NCBI RefSeq assembly: GCF_000426245.1
Contig: NZ_KE384513.1
Span: forward strand, 9,241 to 73,240
Source of the DNA: Bradyrhizobium sp. Ai1a-2
GTDB lineage: Bacteria; Pseudomonadota; Alphaproteobacteria; Rhizobiales; Xanthobacteraceae
Direction of reading: 5' to 3'
DNA length: 64,000 bases
Below, one piece after another: positions 16,704 to 25,082 of this stretch (positions are counted from its first letter, which is position 1; each line of letters opens with the position of its first letter). The translations under genes were made by a program, and so were the position numbers. A model generated the notes under the pieces. It was given only the letters and a program-made list of their open reading frames with translations. It did not search any database and was not told the DNA's origin.

Positions 16704-16757
16704 GCCGCCTTCCCGGGCTTCGCTCTTCCCGGGGGGAATATGTATGGAGACTGCACC

Positions 16758-17264
16758 ATGCCACTCCCCGGGAAAACCGCATTCGCATTGCTTGTGCTGT
16801 CGAGCACGCTGGTCAGCGTGCGTGCGGAAACACCCCTCCCCGACGCGATTGCCGCGCCGGGAGAGGCAGTGGTGCTGAGCGTTCACGCCGAAGGCGCGCA
16901 GGTCTACGAGTGCAAGGCTGGCCTCGAAGGCAAGCTGGCCTGGGCCTTTCGCGAACCGATCGCGACGCTGATGGCCGACGGCAAGACCGTCGGCCGCCAC
17001 TATGCCGGACCGAACTGGGAGCACGTCGACGGCAGCGTCGTGCTCGGCAGGCCGTCCGGCAATGCGCCGGGCGCGACACCGAACGACATTCCCTGGCTCA
17101 AGCTCGAGGTGATTTCGCGGCGCGGCAGCGGTACGCTGTCCGGCGTTACGACGGTGCAGCGGATCAACACCGCGGGCGGCGTGCTCCAAGGCGCATGCGG
17201 CAAGGCCGGCACGACCCACAGCGCGCCCTATTCCGCGGACTACGTGTTTCTCCGCAAGGGCTGA
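16758..17264 (+). CDS. Secreted DUF3455 domain protein
   Basis: 168 residues. Signal peptide at about 1-23 (KTAFALLVLSSTLVSVRA-ETP). The mature part matches DUF3455: GAQVYECKAG near the start, a WAFREPIATLMADGKTVGRHYAGPNWEH block, and a C-terminal GTTHSAPYSADYVFLR. ATG at 16758 has GGAG eight bases upstream; an ATG at 16740 in frame is less suited to the signal peptide. Function of the family is unknown. It lies 54 bp after icd in the same direction but is probably unrelated. Confidence 0.85.
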   Translation: MPLPGKTAFALLVLSSTLVSVRAETPLPDAIAAPGEAVVLSVHAEGAQVYECKAGLEGKLAWAFREPIATLMADGKTVGRHYAGPNWEHVDGSVVLGRPSGNAPGATPNDIPWLKLEVISRRGSGTLSGVTTVQRINTAGGVLQGACGKAGTTHSAPYSADYVFLRKG

Positions 17265-17289
17265 GCGGCTCGCGCCAAAGGCAGGACCC

Positions 17290-17320
17290 GTAGGATGGGT
17301 AGAGCGCAGCGAAACCCATC
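17290..17320. repeat. Half copy of the GTAGGATGGGTAGAGCGCAG repeat
   Basis: 31 bp identical in its core (GGGTAGAGCGCAGCGAAACC) to both arms of the palindrome at 63609-63694. Only one arm is present here. It follows the DUF3455 gene and may be a decayed REP unit. Confidence 0.75.
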
Positions 17321-17533
17321 ATCGCGCGGCTTGCTCCCAAGCTCACGAACGTTGCGGTGAGATGCGGTGGACGAACCACGCAAATGCGAATTGGCTGGCA
17401 CCCAGGTCCGACAAGGTCGCAACAACTTCGCCTGGTGCAAACCCTCGGGTGGCTCACCTGGAAGACTGAACTGCTCGCCAGGTGAGTCCCTTAATTTTGA
17501 AACCGCGTGGCGGCTTCCCAACCGGTTTACCAT

Positions 17534-17863
17534 TCAGTAGATGCAGGAGTACGACCATCCGTATGGCGTGTAATGCCGGCAACCAAGGCCGTAGCCGTAA
17601 TAGCCGCCACCGAAATAATGTCTTCCATAGCCAAAGCCATAACGATGTCCTCCATATCCGTAGTGACCTCGGCCATAGCCATAGCCATAGTGACCTCCAC
17701 CAAAATGACTTCGGCCAAAACCTCCTATGTGACCTCCGCCGAAGCCGCCGCCTCCGTGTCCACCGCCCCCGTGTCCGCCGCCGCGCGCCTGTGCCCCCGT
17801 CGCAATCAGAGACCCGGCAAGTAGGGCCGTTGCCAATACCATCATCGTTGTTCGTGCAGTCAT
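17534..17863 (-). CDS. Small secreted Gly/His/Tyr-rich protein
   Basis: 109 residues with a signal peptide (TTMMVLATALLAGSLIATGAQA, cut near residue 27) and a mature part made almost wholly of Gly, His and Tyr in GGGH, GGHYGYG and GYGR units, ending in a short tail with two Cys (GLGCRHY, YSCIY). Low-complexity proteins of this type are common in Rhizobiales and may bind metal or form an extracellular matrix; no function is established here. ATG at 17863 has AAAGGAAAA upstream. Convergence with the DUF3455 gene leaves about 270 bp of mostly repeat-derived DNA. Confidence 0.8.
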   Translation of the reverse strand: MTARTTMMVLATALLAGSLIATGAQARGGGHGGGGHGGGGFGGGHIGGFGRSHFGGGHYGYGYGRGHYGYGGHRYGFGYGRHYFGGGYYGYGLGCRHYTPYGWSYSCIY

Positions 17864-18157
17864 GAATTTTCCTTTCGCCGGGCAGAGCCATCATCCCATA
17901 TGATGGCCTTGGTCGTGCACCCCCGTGTATGGATGGCGCGCGCTACGACATGATGTCGTGACCGGGAAGACGCGTTACGTTGGCAACCTTCCGCTCGGCA
18001 GACGCTCCACGAGTCTGAGAAGAAAGGAAAATCAGCTATCTCAAGTAAGCGTGCGTGAGGATTGCGACAGAACGTGTCGCTATTGGCCGTTCTTGACCCA
18101 AATGCGAAACTCGCCCCTACAAGAGCCGCCCGAATAATCCCGAGCCCGTTTGGGGAC
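17864..18157. other. Intergenic region, no gene seen
   Basis: 294 bp between the Gly/His-rich gene promoter side and the DyP stop codon. Open frames here lack start signals and family resemblance. It should contain the promoter of the Gly/His-rich gene on the minus strand. Confidence 0.4.
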
Positions 18158-19585
18158 TCACGCCATCAGCGATCCCAGAAAACGGATCGCCGGAATGCTC
18201 GGCATGAACGCATAGGCGCCGCCGCGAGTCCGGACGAATCGCGGCAATCCCCGCAGCCGGATCGTCGTGCCGGATTTGAGCGGCAAGTCGAACCAGCTGG
18301 TGCCAGGATCATTCGCGCCTGTGATCGGATCGTTGGAGCCGGTGATGCGTGGATCCTGCAGGCCAAGATTCAGCCAGTCACAGGACATCGCCTCGAACTG
18401 TGCGCCGAGACTCGCCCCAATGAAGTTACCGAGCAGGCCCCGTTCCGGTTCGGGTTTGGTCGGATCGCGAGGCTTCGCCGGATCATAGAGTGGTCCATAG
18501 GGCATCCCACGCCGAACAAGACGCCGACTGTTGTTCGCCACCCGTTGCACGATCTGGCCGCCCCGCGGGTTGCACCGCCGGATATGCGCCCCAAAGGGGC
18601 AGCGGGAGTTGCCAACGTAGTCAAAGTTCGCCTGATCCACTTTGGGATCAGGCGCATCCGGGGACAGTGCCATCGGCGTGCCATCGCGCCACCGGCCGCA
18701 CAAATGGGCGGCGACGACCTCGCGCAAGGCGGCGTGGCGTGACAGGCCTTCGATTGACAAGGCTTGGCCGATTTTCTCTTCAGCACCGGGCGGCAGCAAC
18801 TCGTCGATTTGCGGGCGTGTCAGCAAATCCGACGCGGCCTGATCAAGATACTCCTCGAAGCCGACCACATCCTGTTCCAGCACGCGAAAGGCGTTGAAGG
18901 TGCCGTTGTGTCCCAATGCTTCGGGTTGAGGCACCCGCCACCTCAGACCTTCGAAGTTGGTCGGATGTCCCAGCAGCACGGTGCCGAGTGGGGCTTTGGG
19001 TTGTCCGTCTTCATAGCGTTGTCCGTCATGAACCTCCGCGAATCTCGGTTGCATGATGTTGTCACGATAGCCGAAGTGAACGGCGTCCTTGGGGAAACTG
19101 CAGCCCTCAAGGGCGCCGAGCAGCTTGAAGGCCTCTCCGTCGGTGAGGGCGCGCTGCTGGACCTGGTCCAGCTGCGCGACCTCGTCGGCATAGATCGTCG
19201 CAATGAGATGAATCCGCCTGGGATCACCGAAGGGATCTGGCCAGGTTTCCGGCGCGCTCGGCCCGACGTCTCCGAGCTTCAAGGCGCGGGCGTTCATGCC
19301 TTCGATGAATTCGTTCGGGAACGTTGCAAGTGAAGAACCCGGCGTGCCGAGGGCGCGCAGTCCCTCGTAGGTCAAGCCAATGTTGAAGCAGGTCTCCGGC
19401 TTGGTTCTCCCCCAATTCCCGGTGGTGATCTGCGGAACATCGTCGCGCCCGGTTGTCGAGGCGGCGAACCAGCGCCGGGCCGCCATGCGATCGGCGACTT
19501 CAAGAATGAGGTACCGCACGCGAGGCTTGCGATAGCCCCGCAAAATATTGCCCTGCACATCAGCGGCGTCGAATACAGTGCTCAC
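18158..19585 (-). CDS. DyP-type heme peroxidase
   Basis: 475 residues of the dye-decolorizing peroxidase family, larger type. Residues 5-30 give the family opening (DVQGNILRGYRKPRVRYLIL). The distal catalytic loop normally GxxDG reads GYRDN, keeping the Asp. The proximal heme region CPFGAHIRRCNPRG contains the candidate ligand His. The C-terminus has FMPSIPAIRFLGS. No signal peptide, so probably cytoplasmic or encapsulated. GTG at 19585 overlaps the stop of the preceding gene by four bases, so it is the third gene of a coupled operon. Substrate unknown. Confidence 0.92.
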   Translation of the reverse strand: MSTVFDAADVQGNILRGYRKPRVRYLILEVADRMAARRWFAASTTGRDDVPQITTGNWGRTKPETCFNIGLTYEGLRALGTPGSSLATFPNEFIEGMNARALKLGDVGPSAPETWPDPFGDPRRIHLIATIYADEVAQLDQVQQRALTDGEAFKLLGALEGCSFPKDAVHFGYRDNIMQPRFAEVHDGQRYEDGQPKAPLGTVLLGHPTNFEGLRWRVPQPEALGHNGTFNAFRVLEQDVVGFEEYLDQAASDLLTRPQIDELLPPGAEEKIGQALSIEGLSRHAALREVVAAHLCGRWRDGTPMALSPDAPDPKVDQANFDYVGNSRCPFGAHIRRCNPRGGQIVQRVANNSRRLVRRGMPYGPLYDPAKPRDPTKPEPERGLLGNFIGASLGAQFEAMSCDWLNLGLQDPRITGSNDPITGANDPGTSWFDLPLKSGTTIRLRGLPRFVRTRGGAYAFMPSIPAIRFLGSLMA

Positions 19586-20298
19586 CAGCCTATCCCCAGT
19601 TGGTTGCGGACCTGAGCCGCTGAAAATCCGGGATAGGCCCGGTAGCCGCTGCCGAGCGAAACATTCGCGTTGGCACGGAGCTGGAGGACCACTTTCCGAG
19701 GAAGCAGGCGCAGATCGTCATGACCGAATGAGGCCTTGTCGCCGTTCAAAGCTTCCTGGTCTCTCAGAAGATCGGTGGCGGTGTCCGGCACCTGGTACAG
19801 GTCGCGCTCATGCACCCATTGGATGAACGCCTCGACATTGTGCTCGCAGGGAGTCACCGCGTCCCCTCCTTCGACAAGTTTAACCACGGCGTTGAACACG
19901 CCGCCGATCGTAGCGATGAAGTCACGAATGTAGTTGGTGAAGTCTCCGTCGTAGACGGAGAACATGCAAATATTGTCGCCGACGATGACGAAGCGCGCAA
20001 AGTGCACCGTGCCGACATTGTCCAATCCGGCATATATCGCATCCTTGTTTTGCGCGATCGCCAGCGCCGCTTTTGCTCGGCCGATCGGCGACTTGTCCTT
20101 CAGCGGCATGATCAGGTTCATCATGCACTGGATATTGTCGCCAGGCTGAATTGATGGGTGGGGACCACCGGGCAGCGGCTTCACCGGAGTGCGCCACGCC
20201 CAATAAGGCACCAGGAGCCACGACGCCAAGCGCTGGAATACGCGCGTCTCGGGCAACCCGCTCACAAACCGATCTAACCAACTCTCGTCACTTGGCAT
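19582..20298 (-). CDS. Hypothetical protein between catalase-like and DyP genes
   Basis: 238 residues, no signal peptide or clear membrane span. The centre has alternating beta/alpha patterns such as NIQCMMNLIMPLK, GTVHFARFVIVGDNICMFSVYDGDFTNYIRDF, reminiscent of the ferredoxin-like dimeric alpha/beta barrel used by DyP and chlorite-dismutase-type proteins, but I see no certain heme ligand. ATG at 20298 lies inside the last codons of the catalase-like gene (11-bp overlap) and its own stop overlaps the DyP start by four bases. It therefore belongs to the peroxide operon. Role unknown. Confidence 0.85.
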   Translation of the reverse strand: MPSDESWLDRFVSGLPETRVFQRLASWLLVPYWAWRTPVKPLPGGPHPSIQPGDNIQCMMNLIMPLKDKSPIGRAKAALAIAQNKDAIYAGLDNVGTVHFARFVIVGDNICMFSVYDGDFTNYIRDFIATIGGVFNAVVKLVEGGDAVTPCEHNVEAFIQWVHERDLYQVPDTATDLLRDQEALNGDKASFGHDDLRLLPRKVVLQLRANANVSLGSGYRAYPGFSAAQVRNQLGIGW

Positions 20299-21328
20299 CA
20301 GCTTGACTCCGAATGAAGGGGCACCCGCCGCGCATTTCACGCGAGACTTCATAAGCGCACCGGCGGGCGTGGAGGATCGGATCGCCGGAGGGCTCGATGC
20401 CGGGCACGAGACGCCAGGGATTGAAACTGATGCGTTCGCCGTCCGCGACCTGATCCTTGGCGAGATTGGTGAGCGTAAGGGTGCCCATGACGACCCGGAC
20501 CCGCCTGGCCGACCAAGGCTTTGTGGGATCGTCGAGCGCGTCGCCCGCTTCGCCGATTGTCATCATCAGCATGAACCGGGCCGGCCATCGCCGCAGGCGC
20601 TCTTCGAGTTCATGGCGCAGATATTTATCGACCGGCGTGGCAGTGGGATCTGTCGTACGAACGCCTGCGACCGGCTGCCAGGAAAAGCGAACGGGGCGAC
20701 GCACGCCATGGGGATCTTCCACCATGAAGGTGTGGATGGCGTGATAGGTCGCGCGGGTATAGCTTACCGGAGCGCCGATCTGCGCGGCCTCGAAGACTGC
20801 CAGCTGGGCGAACCGGTACCGATTGGCATAACTGAGTGCCCCCGCATCGGTATTCGTCGTTTCCTTCGGGTATGGGTCGCGAACAGGCTCCTTGAGCTGC
20901 AGCATGTCGAGAATCTTCCGCCACGGGGATTCTCTTTGAACCGGATGCTGCCTCGCGATCTTGGTGAACTCGAAAAAGTCCTCAACATTGCGGGCGAAGA
21001 ATTCGCCGAGCGTCGTAGCGATCAGGTCGGTTGCCGGTCCGTCCTTCACGCCGCCCTGCAGGTGGAAGCGTGTCGCCATTCCCCGGACATCGGACCATCC
21101 ATCATGCTGCTTCGGCCCGCCAAATCCGTTGGAGAATCTCACCGACACCTCAACGCGGTGTCCCCTGAAGTGCTCTGCGATGCAATAGTTGCGCGCCACA
21201 TCTGAAGCCATGAAATAGCCGTCCACGCCTACGCCCATGGTGTGCACCGGCCTTAGCCCGGGGGCAGGCTCCGGCAAATTGGCAATGATGGCGTCGACGA
21301 GCTGCTTTGCTACCGATGAACCGGTCAT
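20288..21328 (-). CDS. Catalase-family heme protein (SrpA-like small catalase)
   Basis: 346 residues, shorter than classical catalases and like the SrpA/catalase-related peroxidase group. Distal-side features are RPVHTMGVGVDGYF (candidate His) and VRFSNGFGGPKQHDGWSDVRGMATRF, matching the FSN and RGMA motifs of catalases. A C-terminal tail has cysteines (RRCAYEV, GGCPFIR). ATG at 21328 has GGAGAGGG five bases upstream; open frame extends further but the upstream part does not look coding. First gene of the three-gene peroxide operon, divergent from plsY. Confidence 0.88.
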   Translation of the reverse strand: MTGSSVAKQLVDAIIANLPEPAPGLRPVHTMGVGVDGYFMASDVARNYCIAEHFRGHRVEVSVRFSNGFGGPKQHDGWSDVRGMATRFHLQGGVKDGPATDLIATTLGEFFARNVEDFFEFTKIARQHPVQRESPWRKILDMLQLKEPVRDPYPKETTNTDAGALSYANRYRFAQLAVFEAAQIGAPVSYTRATYHAIHTFMVEDPHGVRRPVRFSWQPVAGVRTTDPTATPVDKYLRHELEERLRRWPARFMLMMTIGEAGDALDDPTKPWSARRVRVVMGTLTLTNLAKDQVADGERISFNPWRLVPGIEPSGDPILHARRCAYEVSREMRGGCPFIRSQADAK

Positions 21329-21520
21329 GCCCTCTCCATTACGAATGGACCGGCAACCCGAGGTGCCGTTGGCGCTTGATGCGTTAGCGATGTCGATCGA
21401 ATTCAGCCTGCGCCCTCCCCCGAACGTTACATTTGATCGCAGGACGGGCATGTGATCTGGTTCACAAACTAGCCGAACGAGGCGCCGAGCAATTCGGATC
21501 GGGCAACTGGAAATAAACCC

Positions 21521-22207
21521 ATGGCTTTCTGGACAACGGGCGCGGTTGGATTGGTGATCGCCTATCTTCTCGGTTCTACGCCCACGGGCTATCTGGCAGG
21601 GAAGCTCCTCAAGGGCATTGATATTCGAGAGCATGGCTCCAAAGCCACCGGCGCTACGAATGTATTGCGGACCCTCGGCAAATGGCCTGCACTGGTGGTG
21701 CTCGTCGCCGATGTGCTCAAGGGCGTCGGCGCCATCATCGTTGCCCGCTCGTTCTGCCCTTGGCTCTATGCCGAGTTATCTCCGACGCCGCCGACAGCGT
21801 TTGATTTGCAAATCTGGGTGCCATGGGCTGTTTGCCTGGCCGGAATTGCCGTGCTGTTCGGGCATAGCCGCTCGATTTGGTTGAACTTTACGGGCGGCAA
21901 ATCCGCCGCGACCGGACTGGGTGTGTTGTTGGCGATGTCGTGGCCAGTGGGATTCGGCACTGCAACGGTCTTCGGCATCGTGCTGGCTATTGCTCGGATT
22001 GTTTCCCTTAGCTCGCTACTCGCGGCGTTGACAGCAATCGTTCTCGTCTGCGGTTTCGCGCAACCGCTGCCCTACCGGTTGCTGGTAATCGGAGGCGGCA
22101 TCTACGTGATTGTTCGCCATCGTGCCAACATTCACCGGCTAGTGGTGGGGACGGAGCCACGCATAGGTCGAAGTGGTCCAGATGCGAAAGCAGAAGCGCA
22201 AGTCTAG
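21521..22207 (+). CDS. plsY: Glycerol-3-phosphate acyltransferase PlsY
   Basis: 228-residue polytopic membrane enzyme that transfers an acyl group from acyl-phosphate to glycerol-3-phosphate, the first step of phospholipid synthesis. Motif 1 is YLLGSTPTGYL, motif 2 GSKATGATNVLRTLGK, motif 3 GHSRSIWLNFTGGKSAATGLG. About five or six hydrophobic spans are visible. The GGKSAATG is a variant of the usual GGKGVAT. Divergent from the catalase-like gene. Possibly a second plsY copy in the genome. Confidence 0.93.
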   Translation: MAFWTTGAVGLVIAYLLGSTPTGYLAGKLLKGIDIREHGSKATGATNVLRTLGKWPALVVLVADVLKGVGAIIVARSFCPWLYAELSPTPPTAFDLQIWVPWAVCLAGIAVLFGHSRSIWLNFTGGKSAATGLGVLLAMSWPVGFGTATVFGIVLAIARIVSLSSLLAALTAIVLVCGFAQPLPYRLLVIGGGIYVIVRHRANIHRLVVGTEPRIGRSGPDAKAEAQV

Positions 22208-22209
22208 CG

Positions 22210-22662
22210 CTAGTGCACGACCATCACCGGCACGCTTCCGTCCGCCAGGACCTCAGATGTTTGACTCCCCAACAACAGCTTCCTGAAGCCGCGACGCCCA
22301 TGAGAGGCCATGACGATCAAGTCGCAGCCTCTGGACTTTGCTGTTTCAATAATCGCGGTGGCTGGGTGCGCATCCGGAACATGCAAGAGTTCTGCAGATA
22401 TCCCGATCTCCTCCGCCATGGCTCGCGCTTCATCGAGCACTTTGCCCGCACGTTCCTTGCAGGCTGCGTCAAAGCGATCGAACTCTTCCTGCGAGGGAAT
22501 CCATCCCGAGGCGTGTCCGCTGCCATAGTCGACCGGCAGCGGTTCCGTTACGGTGATGACTGTCACCTTGGCGTTCAAGGCCTTTGCCAAGGCAATCCCA
22601 TGCTCGACGCCTTTTCTCGCGACGTCCGATCCATCCGTGCTCAAGAGAATATTGGCGTACAT
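22210..22662 (-). CDS. Universal stress protein, UspA family
   Basis: 150 residues. N-terminal MYANILLSTDGSDVARKGVEH and the C-terminal ATP-binding motif GRRGFRKLLLGSQTSEVL (G-2x-G-9x-G-S/T) mark the ATP-binding Usp type. It probably acts as a homodimer in the cytoplasm under stress. ATG at 22662 has GGGAGCCCCCGA upstream. It is convergent with plsY, only two bases between the stops. Confidence 0.95.
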   Translation of the reverse strand: MYANILLSTDGSDVARKGVEHGIALAKALNAKVTVITVTEPLPVDYGSGHASGWIPSQEEFDRFDAACKERAGKVLDEARAMAEEIGISAELLHVPDAHPATAIIETAKSRGCDLIVMASHGRRGFRKLLLGSQTSEVLADGSVPVMVVH

Positions 22663-22918
22663 TCGGGGGCTCCCTTGCTCGTCGAATATTTTCCCTAAAA
22701 CAAGTGATCCTTACTTATATGGTCCGATCGTCGCCGCGCAAAGTTCGACACCCTCGAAGGAAATTGGTCAGGCAGCTTGACGACATCGTCGGGCGTTTTT
22801 ACGATGCTACCAAAGGTTGGTTGTGAGAGTTGCCTTGTAGGGAGGGTATGATGCTCGCCCTTGCAGCGGTGATCGCGCTCGTGACGCCAATAACACCGCT
22901 GCAGCGACGAGGAAACGC
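22663..22918. other. Intergenic region, no gene seen
   Basis: About 256 bp holding the promoter side of the UspA gene and nothing else I can support. A slightly AT-rich patch (CAAGTGATCCTTACTTATAT, about 22701-22720) is the best -10/-35 candidate for the UspA gene on the minus strand. Confidence 0.4.
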
Positions 22919-23140
22919 GTGATCAAGCCCTGGATGTTCGAGTTCTGGCAGGCCCCGGCCGTCGCCGGCGAGGTCACGCCGGCCACGGCCGTGTTTGACA
23001 ACGGAATCGCCTTTTGGAATCGGCTCGATGCGCTCGGGTTTGAAGGCATCTCCTTCAGCGAGCGGCATTTCGGCGTTTCCAACAGCCCCTCCCCCGGCCT
23101 TCGAATCCGTCGCGCGCAATTTTGCGGCACGCCGAGGTGA
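22919..23140 (+). pseudogene. Truncated luciferase-like (LLM) flavin oxidoreductase, N-terminal remnant
   Basis: The first 55 codons read like the N-terminus of LLM-class flavin oxidoreductases: WMFEFWQAPAVAGEVTPA, then FWNRLDALGFEGISFSERHFG and SPSP. After that the frame turns into unrelated residues (RIRRAQFCGTPR) and stops; a full member has about 330-400 residues. GTG start at 22919 keeps a GAGGAAA ribosome site. The gene was probably an intact monooxygenase before a deletion, perhaps part of the pathway encoded just downstream. Confidence 0.6.
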
Positions 23141-23196
23141 GCTAAGCAGTGCAATCCCTATTCAACGTCCAGCGAACACCGTGAAGGCTACGGCAC

Positions 23197-23835
23197 ATGA
23201 CTGAATCAAATCTGATCGATCGGTTGACGATTCGCGACCTCGTCGAGAACTGGGCAGTGTGGCGCGATGCCGGCGATTGGGATCGGTTCAAGACGGTTTG
23301 GCATGAAGACGGCTGGATGTGCGCGACCTGGTTCCAGGGCCCCGCGCCGGATTTCATTCGAGTGAGCAAAGCGGGCTGGGAGAAAGGCGTCAGTATCCTC
23401 CATTTCCTCGGAGGCACCTCGATCGATCTCGATGGCGACCGTGCCATTGCGCAAACCAAGATGACGATCTCGCAACGCGCCGCCGTGCATGGCGTCATGT
23501 GCGATGTCGTCTGCACGGGACGCTTCTACGATTTTCTGGAAAGGCGTGCCGGCACCTGGGGTCTTGTTCTGCGGCAACCGATCTATGAGAAGGATCGGCT
23601 CGATCCGATCGATCCGTCGGCCAAACTGGAGCTGGACGCCGAAAAGCTGAACGGATTTCCTGTCGGCTATCGCCATCTCGCTTACGCGCAGGAAGAAATC
23701 GGCTATCGCGTGAAACGCGACATGCCAGGCTTGACCGGGCCAGAGGTCGAGGAACTGTACAGGCATGGGCGAGCCTGGCTGAATGGGCACCTCGCTCACG
23801 GCGCGGAATTACGGCAAGCGCGCGGTATCTCTTAA
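23197..23835 (+). CDS. NTF2/SnoaL-like protein
   Basis: 212 residues with the SnoaL-like start MTESNLIDRLTIRDLVENWAVWRDAGDWDRF (polyketide-cyclase-like NTF2 fold), followed by TVWHEDGWM. Members can be isomerases, cyclases, dehydratases or small subunits of ring hydroxylases. ATG at 23197 has AAGG upstream. It begins about 56 bp before the FAD monooxygenase gene and is probably co-transcribed with it and the Bug protein gene, suggesting a role in catabolism of an aromatic or related acid. Precise reaction unknown. Confidence 0.82.
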   Translation: MTESNLIDRLTIRDLVENWAVWRDAGDWDRFKTVWHEDGWMCATWFQGPAPDFIRVSKAGWEKGVSILHFLGGTSIDLDGDRAIAQTKMTISQRAAVHGVMCDVVCTGRFYDFLERRAGTWGLVLRQPIYEKDRLDPIDPSAKLELDAEKLNGFPVGYRHLAYAQEEIGYRVKRDMPGLTGPEVEELYRHGRAWLNGHLAHGAELRQARGIS

Positions 23836-23890
23836 GGCGCCTGGTGCAGCTTCTTCAAACTATCCACTGTTGAAGGTATGGGCAGAGACG

Positions 23891-25072
23891 ATGCCGAAGA
23901 GAATTGCAATTGCCGGCGCTGGAATTGGAGGCCTTACGGCGGCCTGCTGCCTTCTCAAGGCTGGCTATGAGGTCGAGCTGTTTGAGCAGGCGGCGGAATT
24001 GTCGGAAATCGGCGCCGGCATTCAATTGAGCGCCAACGCCATGCATGTCCTGAATGATCTGGGGCTCGGCGAAGCCATCGCCAACTTTTCGGTACGCCCC
24101 CGTGCGTACGTCTTTCGTCTGCATGATACTGGAGAAACAGTCGGTCAATTTCCACTCGCTGAAGAGCATGCGGCACTGAACGGAGCGCCCTACAATCAAT
24201 TGCATCGGGCCGATCTGCATCAAGTGCTCGTCGCCAAGGTCAAGAGCCTGGGACCGAAAGCGATTCGATTGAACTGCCGCGTCGACGGATTTGAAGAGTC
24301 GGAAGGCCGCGTTCAATTGATGTTGTCCGATGGCTCACGCGTGGACGCCGACATTCTGATTGGCGCCGACGGTGTCAAATCCGCCATTCGCGCTCAGATC
24401 GTTGGCGCAACCGGTGCTTCCTATACGGGGGATGCCGCATGGAGGCTGGTTGTTCCCGCCGCCCGCCTGCCTGCGAATTTCATGGACCCGGTCATGTCAG
24501 TCTGGATGGGGCCGGGCCGGCATGCGGTTTGTTACTATCTTCGCGGCGGCTCTCTATTGAATTTCGTCGGCCTCGTGGAAACTGATGAAGTGTCGGAGGA
24601 GTCCTGGACGGCGAAATATCCATGGGAACGTTTGAAAGCCGATTTCGAGGGTTGGCACAGCGATATTCAGGAGATCATCGACAGAGCCGATCGGAATTCC
24701 TGCTATCGCTGGTCATTGTTTTATCGTCCGCCTATCGCAAAGTGGAGCACCCGGCATGTCACGATGTTGGGCGACGCGGTCCACGCGACCTTGCCGTATC
24801 TTGCGCAGGGCGCCGCGATGGCCATCGAGGATGGCGCTGTGCTGACACGCGCGCTCAAACTGACCGACGACACGGCGGCCGCGCTTCAGCTTTACGAACG
24901 CAACCGGATCGAGCGGACATCAAGGATCGTCAACGGCTCCGGTGCAAATCGAACGCTATTCCACATGAGCGACCAGGAAAAACTGCGCCAGGCATTCGCC
25001 AACCGTGACGAGGGTAAGGCTCGAAACGAATGGCTCTACAGCTATAACCCCTTAACAGTCGAACTGGTGTGA
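23891..25072 (+). CDS. FAD-dependent aromatic monooxygenase (salicylate-hydroxylase-like)
   Basis: 393 residues, class A flavoprotein monooxygenase. Nucleotide-binding GxGxxG is IAGAGIGGLTAA near the N-terminus, the DG motif is DILIGADGVKSAIR, and the second FAD-binding GD motif is MLGDAVHATLPYLAQGAAMAIED. Such enzymes hydroxylate aromatic acids using NAD(P)H and O2. ATG at 23891 puts the Rossmann fold at the start; an earlier frame start at 23783 overlaps the NTF2-like gene and is rejected. Its neighbours imply uptake (Bug protein) and turnover of one compound. Confidence 0.92.
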   Translation: MPKRIAIAGAGIGGLTAACCLLKAGYEVELFEQAAELSEIGAGIQLSANAMHVLNDLGLGEAIANFSVRPRAYVFRLHDTGETVGQFPLAEEHAALNGAPYNQLHRADLHQVLVAKVKSLGPKAIRLNCRVDGFEESEGRVQLMLSDGSRVDADILIGADGVKSAIRAQIVGATGASYTGDAAWRLVVPAARLPANFMDPVMSVWMGPGRHAVCYYLRGGSLLNFVGLVETDEVSEESWTAKYPWERLKADFEGWHSDIQEIIDRADRNSCYRWSLFYRPPIAKWSTRHVTMLGDAVHATLPYLAQGAAMAIEDGAVLTRALKLTDDTAAALQLYERNRIERTSRIVNGSGANRTLFHMSDQEKLRQAFANRDEGKARNEWLYSYNPLTVELV

Positions 25073-25082
25073 GAGAGCGACT

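Noticed and set aside
15420..17219. Long open frame (about 600 codons) antisense to icd
   Set aside because: It is the complement of a highly biased GC-rich gene and shows no domain; icd is certain on the plus strand.
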